DNA of 64,000 nt from Gigaspora margarita (Eukaryota; Glomeromycota; Glomeromycetes; Diversisporales; Gigasporaceae). Below, piece after piece: positions 53,160 to 64,000 of the stretch (its first letter is position 1; each line of letters begins with the position of its first letter). A model generated the notes under the pieces. That model had not been told where the DNA came from. It worked only from the letters and a program-made list of their open reading frames with translations, and searched no databases. Made by a program: the position numbers and the translations under genes. The DNA is taken from the NCBI GenBank assembly GCA_009809945.1, contig WTPW01000694.1, positions 107,544-171,543 of the forward strand, read 5' to 3'.

Positions 53160-55849
53160 ATGGAAGGTGAGTTTGTAGTAGAATATTAAAATATTAGCTG
53201 GTTATTTTATGGTTTTTTTCTTCTTTTTTAGAAGTTTCGGATATAAATTTTTCAATACTGTCAAGTAGTTCTTCAATCGATCTTGAACCTATTAATATAA
53301 GTGAAGAGTTGTTAATTTCTAAAATAGATGAAACAGCAGAATCACTAGCGGAAATAAATCATAATTTTCATCTCTCAGTGGGTGATACATATGATTCATG
53401 GGACTTAGCTGAAACACAGCTCAACAATTATGCTAAGACTATAGGCTTTTTTTTGTGTTGAAAGAGGGTAAAAAGTGACAATGATGAAGTTAGACAGTGC
53501 ATGTTTGAGTGTACCCATTCTGGTAAACATATAAGCAATCAAATTATTGATCTTACTCATCAGCGAAATTGAAATTTAGCGAAGATTGCATGTCCATGGC
53601 ATATAAACTTGTCAAAGCCAAAATCATCAGTGGTTGTTACTATTACAAGCATCATAGGAGAACATAGTCATCAGATGCAGCCAACATTGTGTTATATGCA
53701 CCTAAATATAGAAGATTGACTCCTGAAATTATAAAAGAAATAGAATTTTACGTTACGAAAGGGAATATGGGATCTAAACAAATATTCCCACTTTTGATAG
53801 AGAAATTTTCTGATCATTCGATTCACAAACCCAATCTCTATAATGCCATTCAAAAGTTTCGGACTATACCTAGCAAATGCCATCAAGAAGCACAACAATT
53901 TGTAGAATATTTGGTGCAGCTCAAAAATCAGGACTCTGGTTGGATTGTTAATATTCGACTAGATCTATATGATAATTGGCTAATAGGATTGTTTTGGATG
54001 TCGCCACTACAACAACAATATTTGATCCAATACCTTGATATGTCCAAACAGACAACAAATGTAAGACAAATTGGTTCGATATGTACCTTACTCTTGTGGT
54101 AATAATCGATAATAATACTAAAACCAGGCTGGTGGCTCAATCATTATTTGAAGATGAAACCACTGAATCGTATATATGGTTTTTTGAATGTTTTAGAAGT
54201 GCAACTAATGATATATTACCAGTGGCTTTATTTTCTGATGCTAATCCTGCTTTGAATAATGCCATTTCTATGAAATTACCTACTACACACCATTTTCTGT
54301 GCATTTCCATGTTCAGGAAAATATTTGCAAAAATTTACGAAGTAAACTTGGGAAAAATTATGATGAATTCTATAGAGAGTTTTTACATACATGAAATAGT
54401 ACTTTCGAAGAAGATTTTTATAGGCGTTGGTCACATTTATTGAATAAATATCTACAAGCACAAGATTACTTTAATAAAACATTACAAGGATGTATCAAAT
54501 CATGGGCTCGATGCTACTAGCTGAAATTATTTACAGCGGGAATTCAAAGTACTCAACGCATTGAAGTAATGAATCGATTGATTAAAGAAGGTGTAAAAAG
54601 AACTTCTTCATTACATGAACTTCATCAACATATACAAATTCTCTTAGATAATGAAGCAAAGTGGGCACAGCATAATAATTACTTAAATTCTATTTCCACT
54701 AATCAAGCTCCCTCAATAGTTGAATCCGTATTTCCAAAGGTCGTTGAAACAATGAAATCATGTTTAACACCTTATATTCTATTTGTACAATAGCAACAAA
54801 TTATCAGATCTCTTTTATATCGAGCACAATTACATTTAAGTGATGATATTCAAGGGTTACAGGTTAATAATTTGTTTTGTATTTTTTTTTATTAACTTGA
54901 TTTTTTTTAAGCTTCAAGTTATTGGATCTTTTTTTTTTTATAAGAAAATTTTCATTTAGATTATGATAACAGTTTTTTAGAAGATCAGCTCGATAGGCCA
55001 CAAATTTCTATAATAGCTTTAATAAAAGACATCAATCACAATGACATTGTTGAAATATGGGAAGTCATAGATTTATCTACAATTTACAAGCACTACATAG
55101 TATTATTGACTGATGGTGGACATCTTTGCACTTGTATGTCTATTATAAACCATGGTATAGTCTGTGCACATTTTTTTCAAGTAATGATGAATACAAAAAG
55201 AGCGACATTTCATATTGGATTGGTAGCAAGGCGCTGTACCGGGATGATTTTCAAGATGTAGATTTAGAGGTTTTGCAATAACAAAGCATTATGATTTCAA
55301 CAATGTTTCAACAACAAGCAACTGATATAATTATTCCAGATCTCTATATTATTGAACAAATTCATGGCGCTAATATATGCAGTGCAACAAATCAACAAGT
55401 AGCTAATAAAAAGGTTAAATATGCCAAAGGATTTGGCAAAATGAAGAAGGCTCTTAACCTTGCTTTGGATTTTGGGTTCGATAAAGAGTTAATTAATATG
55501 ATTACTTTTTTTACTGATCAGAAGATGTCTGCTAGAAATATCGATGATGAAAGCAGTCTCGATCAATTAGAATCAATAATTATAAATGACCTGATAGTCA
55601 CAAAGCATCGTGGATGGCCTCCAACAAAAAGAATAAAAAGTTCTTCAGAGAACCAAAGTCATGAAGGACCAGCATATATTAATCATGCAATGAATCCTTA
55701 AGATCCTAATCTGCGGTACCTTATCAAATATTGATTCAAATAATAGCCATGCTTCAGGTGAAAATAAAAGAAAATATGTATGTAACATTTGTGGTGGATC
55801 AGGACATAATGCATATACATGCAAACAAAATAATGATAGCGAAGAGTAG
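53160..55849 (+). pseudogene. FAR1/MULE-family transposase, broken
   Basis: The likely start is ATG at 53,160, with a 7-base first exon, a 65-bp GT-AG intron (53,167-53,231) and then a frame rich in acidic residues. Domains in order: a FAR1-type zinc-binding DNA-binding region (about 53,375-53,680, with ...CPWHINL... and GEHSH), a MULE transposase core (about 54,080-54,330, with 'ALFSDANPALNNAI' and a following THHFLC), a SWIM zinc finger (about 55,105-55,185, CTC...CAH) and a CCHC zinc knuckle (55,781-55,822, CNICGGSGHNAYTC). Damage: TGA stops near 53,458 and 53,569 where arginine would be expected, frameshifts near 53,685 and 54,050, and further breaks after 54,440, 54,790 and 55,240. A second possible intron ends near 54,959. 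It would have cut and moved the surrounding element; it is now inactive. The family name rests on domain order and motifs. Confidence 0.85.
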
Positions 55850-56770
55850 GGTACTATTTATAATTTCATAGTAGAATTAAGTGAATTCGTAATATTCTTG
55901 TCATAATGCACGCATATGTAAGCGCCATCATAGCAAATTTGCAACTATGATATATAATTATAAATATTTTGTTTGTTAATAAGTGACGAAATATCAAAAT
56001 CGTGACTACTATTAGTTATTGATTTTGATAGTTAACAATTTTTATTTTTTAAGCAACAGCAACAGTGTATTCTAAATATGAATAGAAGTAGAATGATATT
56101 TTATACTATATTGTTCAAAGATAAGCATTAATAACTTTTGTTTGTTTTTCTATTAGTATTAGTATACTTATACTTTATTTTTTTATGATAGATATAAGTT
56201 TAGACCACCAACAGTTGTATCAATATTTGAATATTATAAGCTTAATAATGCATTGTTTTTGTCCCTTAAATGTGAACTGATTAATAGTAAAATTCCTGTT
56301 GGGTAATGGGAATGAGTCACTGATGAGACTAGTAAGAAGCATAATGTTATTTACAAGGAAATGCTACGTAATAAAATTTTTTTCTGTTCTTACAATTGTT
56401 GTAAAGTTATTAGTCTATGTGTATTGGTATTTTTTACATGATAAACGTTGTTTTCTAGAAGTGTTGAATACTAGATTTTTTAGTGAAAAGCACCGCAAAT
56501 AAACTGCTAGCTGCGAGCGAAAGTGAGCAGCTGGCACATGATATAAAAAAACAACATCTATGTACATACATACCTCTTATCGGGGGTCGGTTAAAGGTGA
56601 AATTTAGCTAGGGTTAGGGTTAGGTTTTTATTAAGAATTCAATTTATGCATTATGTAGATCATGTATTGAGTTAACTCCGCCCTCTATTAGCACAGAAAT
56701 AGTTATTTGTGTAACATCACACATGTATATAACTTTTTCAGATCACATGATAGTAGTGATTATCACTATG

Positions 56771-57110
56771 GGTTATAGTTAAAAATATTCAAAAATCAAA
56801 TTTAAATTTTTAAAAATTTAAAATTAAATTTAAATTTAAAAAAGATTTTACTATACTAAAAATTAAAATAATAAAAATATTTTTAAAAAAATTTACTGTT
56901 ATTTTAATATTTATAACTAAACTATTTAATACTTTTTGAAGAATATAATAAAAATTTTTATATAAATTAAAAAATTTTTGATTTTTTATAAATAAAATAT
57001 AAAAATAAATATAACATTTAGGCTAATTTTTATTTAACCTAACTTTATTTTTAATCTTATTTAATTTTTTAATTTTCTTAATTTTTTTATTTTTATTTAT
57101 GTTTTAAAGA
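56771..57110. other. AT-only low-complexity DNA
   Basis: Mainly A and T with runs like aaatttaaatttaaaa; one CG at most. Nothing else is seen. Confidence 0.6.
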
Positions 57111-57632
57111 ATTTAATTAGTGTTTCACCTAAAGATGAGTGTATTCATATAGTAAAATTTGGGGCAAATTTAATATAAGTATCATAATACATTAGGAATC
57201 TAACATCGCCCTATAGTAAAATTATTTTTTTATTAAGTTAACCTCTCTTTAGCTTCTAATTAAACTTGTAGAGCTGGGGTTTATGGACCTAATACTAAAA
57301 TTTTATTAAAATCAGCCTAGTAATTCTAGAGTTATCTTAATTTTTCTCTTTATAATCTTATAAAATTTCTTTACAAATTTGTAAAGAAATTATAAAGAGA
57401 AAAGTTAAGATATCTCTAGAATTACTAGGCCGATTTTAATGAAATTTTACTATTAGGTCCATAAAACCCAGCTCTACAAGTTTAATTAGAAGCTAAAGAG
57501 GTTAACTTTATAAAAAAATAATTTTGCTATAGGGTGATGTCAGATTCCTGCTATATTATGATACTTATATTAAATTTGCCCCAAATTTTACTAAATGAAT
57601 ACACTCATCTTTAGGTGAAACACTAATTAAAT
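57111..57632. mobile_element. 520-bp near-loopless foldback
   Basis: 57,111-57,377 and 57,378-57,632 are inverse copies end to end: 'ttaattagtgtttcacct' outside, 'ttggggcaaatttaatat', 'cttctaattaaacttgtag', and ttctttacaaa|tttgtaaagaa at the centre. Mismatches and a 7-base gap are few. A transcript would fold into a long double-stranded RNA. Probably a foldback transposon; no coding sequence. Confidence 0.9.
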
Positions 57633-58615
57633 TTAAATTTTTATATTTGTTTAATCAATTTTTAAAAAATTTCTATATTTATGGGTCGTCCTCTGTGTCC
57701 ATCATATGATATAGAGCCAATTGAATTGTTTATTTTGATTGATATGGATCAGCCCAAAGAGGCAAAAACAGTGAACAAAAGCAAAATTGCAAAAATACAA
57801 GAAACAACAGTCAAAACCCATCTTGGTGCATTAATAAAATATGTTAGGAGCACAATTGTACTATAAGACATGCCCCAATCCTAACCCCAAACTAATCCTT
57901 ACTCTAACTTTAATTAAAAAATCAAAAACACATGAATGGACACAGCTTTAGATATCCCCTATATTTGGTAAAAGAATATTATAATTTTCTGAAGAACAGA
58001 GAGATATTGAAAATTTCATAAGTGTATAGTTTAAGGCATTTAAATAATGTATATTCACAAAATCTTATAACTAATTGGATCATGCATTAAATGCAATAAA
58101 ACATGAATTTCTGCACTTAAACTAGGGTTCTGCAATTTGATTTGATTTGATTTGATCAAATATTTGAAATATTTGATTTAATTAAAAAAATTTTAAAAAA
58201 TTCAAATCAAATCAAATTCAAATACAAAATTTTTAATTCAAATCAAATTCAAATCAAGAATGATTTGATTTGTTCAAATTCAAATATGCCTAATATTTGA
58301 TTTAATTTGAGTTTGAGAAACTCTAACTTAAACATTATAATATGCATTACATAGTACTATAGATATTTATTATATGAGAATTGTTTAATCAAATATCACA
58401 TTAACAGGTTTTGTTTTGATTAAAGTGCATAACTATCATTATAAAATATATCTTTTTTATTATTGTCTTTTAGAATTGCACTAACTAAATATATTATTAA
58501 TGCATTATATATTAAAAGAAAATATAATACTGTATTAGTTATTTACCATATGTATGTTTTATATATATAGATAGATACAAATGTTGATTGAGGAAAATTC
58601 TAATATCTAGATATA
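57633..58615. other. No gene; gattcaaa-type simple repeat
   Basis: 58,136-58,320 consists of 'tttgattt' / 'aaatcaaa' words in both senses, a simple repeat that folds on itself. The frame at 57,681-57,866 has no recognised features. CG is nearly absent. Confidence 0.5.
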
Positions 58616-59241
58616 GTCCAGTGCAAAAAGATTTGTACCTCAAATAGCTCTGATTCAAATATTTTTTGTACAAATTAATTTTGGATTTTTTTAATTTAAT
58701 ATGATCATTAGGTTATTGGATTAATAAAAATAAATTTTTTTTGATAATTTTATTGATTTAATAAAAAAATTTATTAATAGTAGCTTTTTTTAATAATTTT
58801 TACTATATAATTTACTATAGTGATTTCTATAATTTTTATATACACATATATAGTAAAAAAAATCAAATCATCTTGCTTAAAAGCTTAATTTCTTCACAAC
58901 CAGTAATTCAATTTTGCTCAAATTTTAACCATATCTTTATCATATGCACATTAATGCACTTGCGTAGTACAAACTTATACAACTGCATATTGGTTGCGAA
59001 ATTATTTAAAATATCTTTTTTTTAAAAAAAAATATCTTTTTTTTTTGAATACAGCAAATTGTGCATGCTTAATTATTAAAATAAAACAATGTTATAACAA
59101 TAAAAATAATATAATAAGTTAGATTAAAACCTATTTTATTTGATATTAAAAAATTTTTAATAATTAATCAAAGTTATAAAAACTTTTACATAGAGTTGAA
59201 ATTACAAAATTTTTTGAGGTACAAATCTTTCTGCACTGGAC
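58616..59241. mobile_element. 626-bp MITE, GTCCAGTGCAAAAAGATTTG ends
   Basis: gTCCAGTGCAaAAAGATTTG, then tacctcaaa at the left is inverted at the right with one mismatch (59,213-59,241), a 29-bp terminal repeat. TA occurs beside the left end and near the right end. CAGTGCAAAA-type termini suggest a Tc1/mariner-like source. No coding sequence. Confidence 0.8.
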
Positions 59242-60164
59242 CATAATTTAAAACCTGTTTGCTTATAAAATTTGATGTATATCTGATATCTATATACTTG
59301 CTAGAGTAGCTACATTAACAATTAGCATTACTATTGAGTTGTTATAATATATAATCTAATTTATTAATTAATTAATTGGATGCTATGGCAATGATATTGA
59401 TTATTGAGTAGTTTCTGAAAGCTTGAAATTAAAGTTGTTATAACTTGCTTGACAATATACTTTACCTGGTAAATTACAGTAAATTATCTGTAACTTACCT
59501 GGGCCAATATGTAAGTTACAATATTGATATTAAAGGTGGCCAAATTATATAACAATTTCTACTAGCATTAACATCAACTTGACCCAACCTCAATAGCTAA
59601 ACAAATAATCAATTAAGTGGTAATTCCAAATTGGTTAAGGAGAATAGGCTCTACATTCAGCAACCTGGTTGGATGGCATGTGAAGAAGCAAATCCTAGAA
59701 TAATTTACCAAATTTTATAACTTGTTATTTTGAGTTTATACATATAATTTACATACTTTACAATGTAAATTACATGTAATTTACAGTAGTAAATTACATG
59801 TAACTTATTAAATAAGTAATGCACTGTACAAATCTTATTTATTTGTTAATTAAAATTCGAATATACTTATTGAGGAGTTTCAAAATTAAATTAAGTTGCA
59901 TATTTCGAAATAAGAAAATTTTAAAATAGTATTTTTACTATATTAAATTATAAATTAGAAAAATAAAATAAGATTCTCTAGTTTTAATTTTGAAACTCTT
60001 AACTAGCAAATTTTGGGCCTTATTTAAAAATTAGTATAACACATGAGGTAATTATAATAGAACAGAATAAAACCTGAGTTGCAAGATAGTGAAATCCACT
60101 TTGTAGAAAGAGCAGAATTAAATTTACATTTTATTATATTTTTTATTATATGAAAGCAGATTTC
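59242..60164. other. No gene seen
   Basis: AT-rich DNA with loose 'gtaacttac' / 'gtaaattac' words at 59,465-59,810 in both senses. No feature is well bounded. Confidence 0.45.
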
Positions 60165-60177
60165 ACAATAATGCAAT

Positions 60178-60490
60178 GCGGTCTCCCAGACCAACTCCAC
60201 AATGACTCCAATTCATGTCCACCAATAGGCCAAGCCCTTTGCAAAATCAGCATCTGGTCCACTATGTGGATCAAATATAGTATTCCTACAAACTATATTT
60301 TGACTATTCAAATCTAGGTGAGTCTTGACCACTCTAGTAGGTTTAGGTCGCAGATAAACTAGTCTGAGCTCTTATTCTTGCATGTAGTTTATATATATTT
60401 GTTACTGTACAATTCAAGTGGGTAACCACTTATATAAATTAGTCAATAAAGATATGAGCAAGGCCTCACCTTAAAAAAAAAAAAAAAAAA
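60178..60490 (+). mobile_element. Poly-A retroposon with 13-bp target duplication
   Basis: The 313-bp insert ends in 18 A (60,473-60,490), and acaataatgcaat lies directly before (60,165-60,177) and again after it, sharing the last A of the tail (60,490-60,502). This is the mark of LINE-driven insertion. The insert starts gcggtctcccagac, has no clear RNA polymerase III boxes, and carries an aataaa word 20 bp before the tail, so it may be a truncated LINE, a SINE or a processed transcript. Its internal ctctagtaggtttaggtcgc is also seen, CG-decayed, at 17,541. Confidence 0.88.
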
Positions 60491-60502
60491 CAATAATGCA
60501 AT

Positions 60503-61090
60503 AATCATAACAGAATTTACTATATCACAATTTAGTTTCACTCTGTTATATTATAATATCAAAATTATAGTAAATATTAGCAATAAAAATAAGTTTTTGA
60601 TAATATAATTTTTTATTGAAAAATAAATATCAACTAGCACCTGATTTGTAGCTTGGTGATGGCAGCTTTGTATGAAACTTTTAATTTTATTTAAAATTTA
60701 TAAATTTGCAACCATATAATATTTATAAATATGACTATGTTGGTTTGCATTTGTTATCACAAAAAATTCAGTAAAAATTACAAAAAATTCTGTTACTGAA
60801 CATACTATTCTATTACCACAGTATGTTGTTAAGATTGAGTTGGTTACAAAACTTGCACACCATTTTAGTAACAATAAAGTTAAGTTAGTTGTATCAGAAT
60901 TAAAAAATTCTATTAAAATTTTACTTGATACATAATACATGATTAAGGTTGTTAATTTGCATTGAAATTGTGATTTCTATTATGAATTACTGCAAAAATT
61001 TTGTTACAAAGTCCTTTTATTATATAGTGACCACAGTATGAAGAAAAAATTGCCAATTTGCATTAAGAACATTATTATAGAGATTGTACC
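60503..61090. other. No gene seen
   Basis: AT-rich, CG-poor DNA; the 60,698-60,940 and 61,038-61,241 frames have no recognised features. Confidence 0.45.
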
Positions 61091-61786
61091 TGTTGGGAAA
61101 ACCTCTACACGGTTACTATTAAATTACCCGGATAGCCAGATAAATTACTATGTCACACAATTGCAAGTTCTACCTGGGTACAATCACTACATTATTATTT
61201 ATTATAAAACTTTTTGTTACAATTATTACTTTTTATTTTAGTAGTATGCAGTATATAATTAAATATGCTATTGCAGTTTATATTGTTATAGAACGAGTTT
61301 TACTATTAGTTTCTTTAATGTATTTTCTAGTATTAGTTTAATTATATTTTATTGGATTATTTTATTATCTTGTTTTTATTATATTATTTTATATTAATTT
61401 ATATTATTAACTATATATGGCTAAGTTAGAAGTACGAGTAACATGGTTAACCATTTCTACCCTTTCTACCATTTCTACTTCTAATGATCAAAAGGTATAT
61501 AAACCCTAGCTTTCTGCCCTCCTGTACAATAGACTCAGATTCCCCTCTCTTCACTCTAATGTTTAGGAATAGTTATCTATCTTGAATATTATCTCATAAA
61601 TAAATAAAATATATCTTTGCCAAATAAATACTCTCTTGCTCTTTGATAAATAAACACAACGAACCGCTCTAGTGAAGTAATATTCCACTCGCACACCGCT
61701 TGATATCTTCTCTGACCCTTATAAGATCCCTGTCGCTGTGTGCTGTGTTGCAAGTACTATATTGAAGGCAATAGTCACTTGTAACA
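61091..61786 (+). mobile_element. 5' long terminal repeat of a Ty3-type retrotransposon
   Basis: Begins TGTTGGGAAAACC and ends cttgTAACA, so the ends are the usual TGTT...AACA. Inside are a TATA box ggtatataaaccc (61,494), a likely transcript start region shortly after it, and aataaa words (61,600-61,612) suitable as a polyadenylation signal. The following ttTTGGTGCCTTCTGGCAG starts with TGG a few bases after the repeat and is a plausible tRNA primer-binding site. The 3' LTR lies outside the window, so the boundary at 61,091 is inferred. Confidence 0.7.
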
Positions 61787-61805
61787 TTTTGGTGCCTTCT
61801 GGCAG
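61787..61805 (+). promoter_or_regulatory. Putative primer-binding site of the retrotransposon
   Basis: TGGTGCCTTCTGGCAG follows the LTR end within a few bases. TGG is the complement of the CCA end of a tRNA. Which tRNA it pairs with cannot be said. Confidence 0.5.
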
Positions 61806-61914
61806 AAATCATTAAAAACAGCCAGAACCCTTAGGACCTTTTCCTCCTCTATCTGCAAGGATATTTCTTTTGTCCCTTCTCCTCCTTTATTAAGTTATTA
61901 TTTTTGGTTTACCT

Positions 61915-62050
61915 GTCGAATTGAAAAAGATTCGTTTAGAAGGGCGTACTTGAAGCCTCTTGCTTTTGTAGCACTGGTATTTTCCTGTCGAATTAAAAAA
62001 GATTCATTCAGAAGGGCCTACTTGAAGCCTCTGCTTTTGTAGTACTTTTA
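61915..62050 (+). repeat. ~70-bp tandem duplication in the retrotransposon leader
   Basis: cctgtcgaattgaaaaagat ... acttgaagcctcttgctttt ... occurs twice (61,915-61,983 and 61,986-62,050) with a few differences. It lies between the primer-binding site and gag. Confidence 0.8.
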
Positions 62051-62202
62051 TTGTTTAGTTATTTGTTATTAGTTATTTTCTTTTAGACCCAGATTGAAAT
62101 TTTCTTACTTTTTCCTAGTATATTATAGACTCTTGGTTTCTAACCTTTTTCTCTTTTCTTTAAAGTTAAAACTTAAATTGCTTACCTCCTAAACCCTTTT
62201 AT

Positions 62203-64000
62203 ATGAGTAGAGCTTATCAAATCCATTTAGCACAAATTGAAGCACACGAAGCTAGCCATCCAACTTCTCTTGCAACTGAAGTTCTACAAATTACCCACCC
62301 AGATTTATCTTGCTCTATTTGCTTCCCACCTACTATCTACCATCGACAATTTTGCACTTTTTGGACAGAATACCAATCTGCTTATTTCGCTAACCGATAT
62401 ACTCAACAAACTATTGGAGCACACTTTGAACTTCGCCAACTTCGAATAGATTATAACACTGCCAGAGCGCTGCTAGAGATATTGTTTTTAGCTGCAGATA
62501 TAGTAATCCTAACCTAAACCACTTGAAGTCATCTCTGCTCTTCTTCGTCGATAGATTCGCTTTTCCCTTCTTCCTACCTCACCTCAAATCTTTGAAATTA
62601 CTACCTTTGACCTTTATATTGAAGGACCTATTCAAGCTACACCTCTTCTTCAACCTCATACTGAGAATCCTATTGAAAATCTTACTTTTAGCCCTGTCCT
62701 ACAAGAAAACAACGAGCACCTTGAATTTAGTGTCTCATCTCGCCCACGATCTATACTTACTTTATCACCAGAAGATTTAGATGACCCAGAAAATTTTGCT
62801 GGACCTTCTCAATCTCCTTCATTACTTCCTTACAACGAAGATACTACCCAATCCAATTTCCTCCTTACAACCCACTACCTTCTTCTCCACTTACCACTAT
62901 CCATCTTGATCAACCACTCTCTCGCCCTCAAACTCCTACTCCTAATCCAAATCAAGTCTACCAATTCTTTAGAAATTTAAATCCTCTTCCTCAAATTCTT
63001 CGAACTACTGCTGCTCCTGCTCCACCAGTTGTAAACGAACTTTACCAAACTAATCTAACCCCTAATACTACTCCTCTAAATACACCTCTCTACACTGTCA
63101 ACCACCTCATCTCTTTATTCCTCAACCTGCCCCTACTGACCACCAAATTATCAAAGTAATCCAAGTAACTCCTCCACAACCAGACGTATTAAGAGAGCCT
63201 AATCTTCCAACTTACCAAACTCCTAATACTACTCCCCTTGATCCACCCCCTCTTCGAGTTCAACAGCAAATCTATTTACCTCATATTGAAGTTATTGACC
63301 CTCACATAATTGGAGCTTACCCTAACCCAACTGTTACTAACCCTGACGCCTTAGAAGAAGTAAATTTAGAAGTAAATTTACCAGAACAAGAAAACCTCAA
63401 TGAAGAATTAATTGAATCAGAAGAAGAAACATCAGAACAAGAAGCATCAGAAGAAGAACTAGAAGACCCTAATCAAGAAGATTAGTTGAAGCCAAAGAAG
63501 AACCTGAAGAACCTAATCCAGAAGAACTCAAATTTTCAGATTCAGAATCAGACACTACTGTAGAAGACCCAGAACCTGAAGAAGCTATGGCCAATGACGC
63601 TTTAAATGCTGCTGCTGATGCTATGAATGCCCTCGCCCAAGCTATGGGACGAGGCGGTGAAAAATCTCTTCTCAAAATTGATTTCTATCATGGTGATGGA
63701 ACCCAAGATCCTGTAACCTGGATAGAAGAATTTGAACGTGCTGCTAAAGCTAACCACTAAAGCCCTGCTCGCCAACTCAAACTTGCCTGTGCTTATATGA
63801 AGAATAATGCCCAAGAATGGTTTACTAGTCTTGAGGCACCCCAACTGTTTTTCATGACAATGATCATGGAAATGATAATGTTGTTAGTTTTACCCATATT
63901 TTTAAAGAAAAATTTAGTACTACCAAACAGAAAGCCACTTGGCAAAAACAACACTTTGAGATTAAACAAGGCACAGACACTGTTGATACCTATATTAGCC
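62203..64000 (+). pseudogene. Ty3-type gag, broken, truncated by the window end
   Basis: Starts with ATG at 62,203 (MSRAYQIHLAQIEAHEAS). The frame is lost at about 62,515 and shifts several times through a proline- and acid-rich linker (the part at 63,350-63,480 is almost all Glu/Asp/Asn). The retrotransposon gag core is at 63,660-63,835: FYHGDGTQDPVTWIEEFERA, then ACAYMKNNAQEWF, which is the usual pattern for this domain. A TAA at about 63,757 and a frameshift near 63,840 break it. Gag would form the particle that packages the element RNA. Protease and reverse transcriptase would lie beyond the window. No live open frame remains, so the copy is inactive unless supplied in trans. Confidence 0.8.

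Larger units (their letters stand above)
52518..56770 (+). mobile_element. Mutator-like element carrying a FAR1-type transposase relic
   Basis: Terminal inverted repeats: catagtgataatcactacta at 52,518 and its inverse tagtagtgattatcactatg ending at 56,770, matching over about 27 bp with one difference. A second direct copy of 'tcactactatcatgtg' follows the left end. Between them lies the transposase relic at 53,160-55,849. The 4.25-kb size and gene content fit a Mutator-like element. A target duplication could not be identified confidently. The 900 bp after the relic hold no other gene. Confidence 0.75.

Noticed and set aside
52750..53178. 142-codon frame with hydrophobic Leu/Phe/Cys-rich product
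   Set aside because: The frame follows a pyrimidine-rich repeat directly upstream of the transposase relic; composition alone explains the apparent membrane protein.
57681..57866. 61-codon frame starting MGRPLCPSYDIEP
   Set aside because: It looks protein-like at first, but it is short, isolated, and CG-depleted like the surrounding repeats; no domain recognised.
60698..61341. Open frames just upstream of and within the LTR
   Set aside because: Short, AT-driven, without similarity to any domain I recognise; the LTR features explain part of this region better.

Overview
The window looks like nuclear DNA of an arbuscular mycorrhizal fungus (Glomeromycotina, Rhizophagus-like). It is very AT-rich, has short GT-AG introns of 65-102 bp, and holds gene families typical of that group: an F-box protein with 28-residue RI-type leucine-rich repeats, cytochrome P450s with a TRPNPLPGP N-terminus, a FAR1/MULE transposase relic and a Ty3-type gag. 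This assignment is inference from protein style; no search was run.

Genes are few. An F-box/LRR gene lies at 9.7-10.9 kb (minus). A three-exon P450 (36.0-37.9 kb, minus) and a two-exon P450 (42.2-43.8 kb, plus) point away from each other and enclose a small two-exon multi-membrane-span protein gene (39.0-39.5 kb, minus). The P450s share the intron inside the I-helix, so they are paralogs; the cluster may act in one lipid or secondary-metabolite step, but no substrate can be read from the sequence.

The rest is mobile and repetitive DNA. 3.0-6.4 kb is a foldback element split by two later insertions, one with a 10-bp target duplication. 7.8-9.3 kb carries inverted arrays of a TTTCGTCA word. 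13.4-15.0 kb is a Tc1/mariner-like element with TA flanks. 16-24 kb is a mosaic of nested short terminal-inverted-repeat (TIR) elements, two tRNA-like sequences and a 2.9-kb element with long terminal inverted repeats. 22.7-25.0 and 32.5-32.8 kb are tandem arrays of one ~105-bp unit. 25.8-28.3 kb contains unresolved bases and a 210-base gap, with duplicated flanks that look like assembly artefacts. 30.2-32.1 kb is a 2-kb foldback hit by a hAT-like element with an 8-bp target duplication. 44-50 kb is a second MITE-rich stretch. 52.5-56.8 kb is a decayed FAR1-type Mutator-like element with its TIRs. 57.1-57.6 kb is a 520-bp hairpin. 60.2-60.5 kb is a poly-A retroposon with a 13-bp target duplication. 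61.1 kb to the window end is the 5' LTR and broken gag of a Ty3-type retrotransposon.

A window-wide signal is compartmentalised loss of CG dinucleotides. The same tandem unit keeps CG at 32.5 kb but shows TG/CA at 22-25 kb, and the in-frame stops of the FAR1 relic are TGA codons at expected arginines. This fits cytosine methylation and deamination of silenced repeat blocks next to CG-retaining gene blocks.
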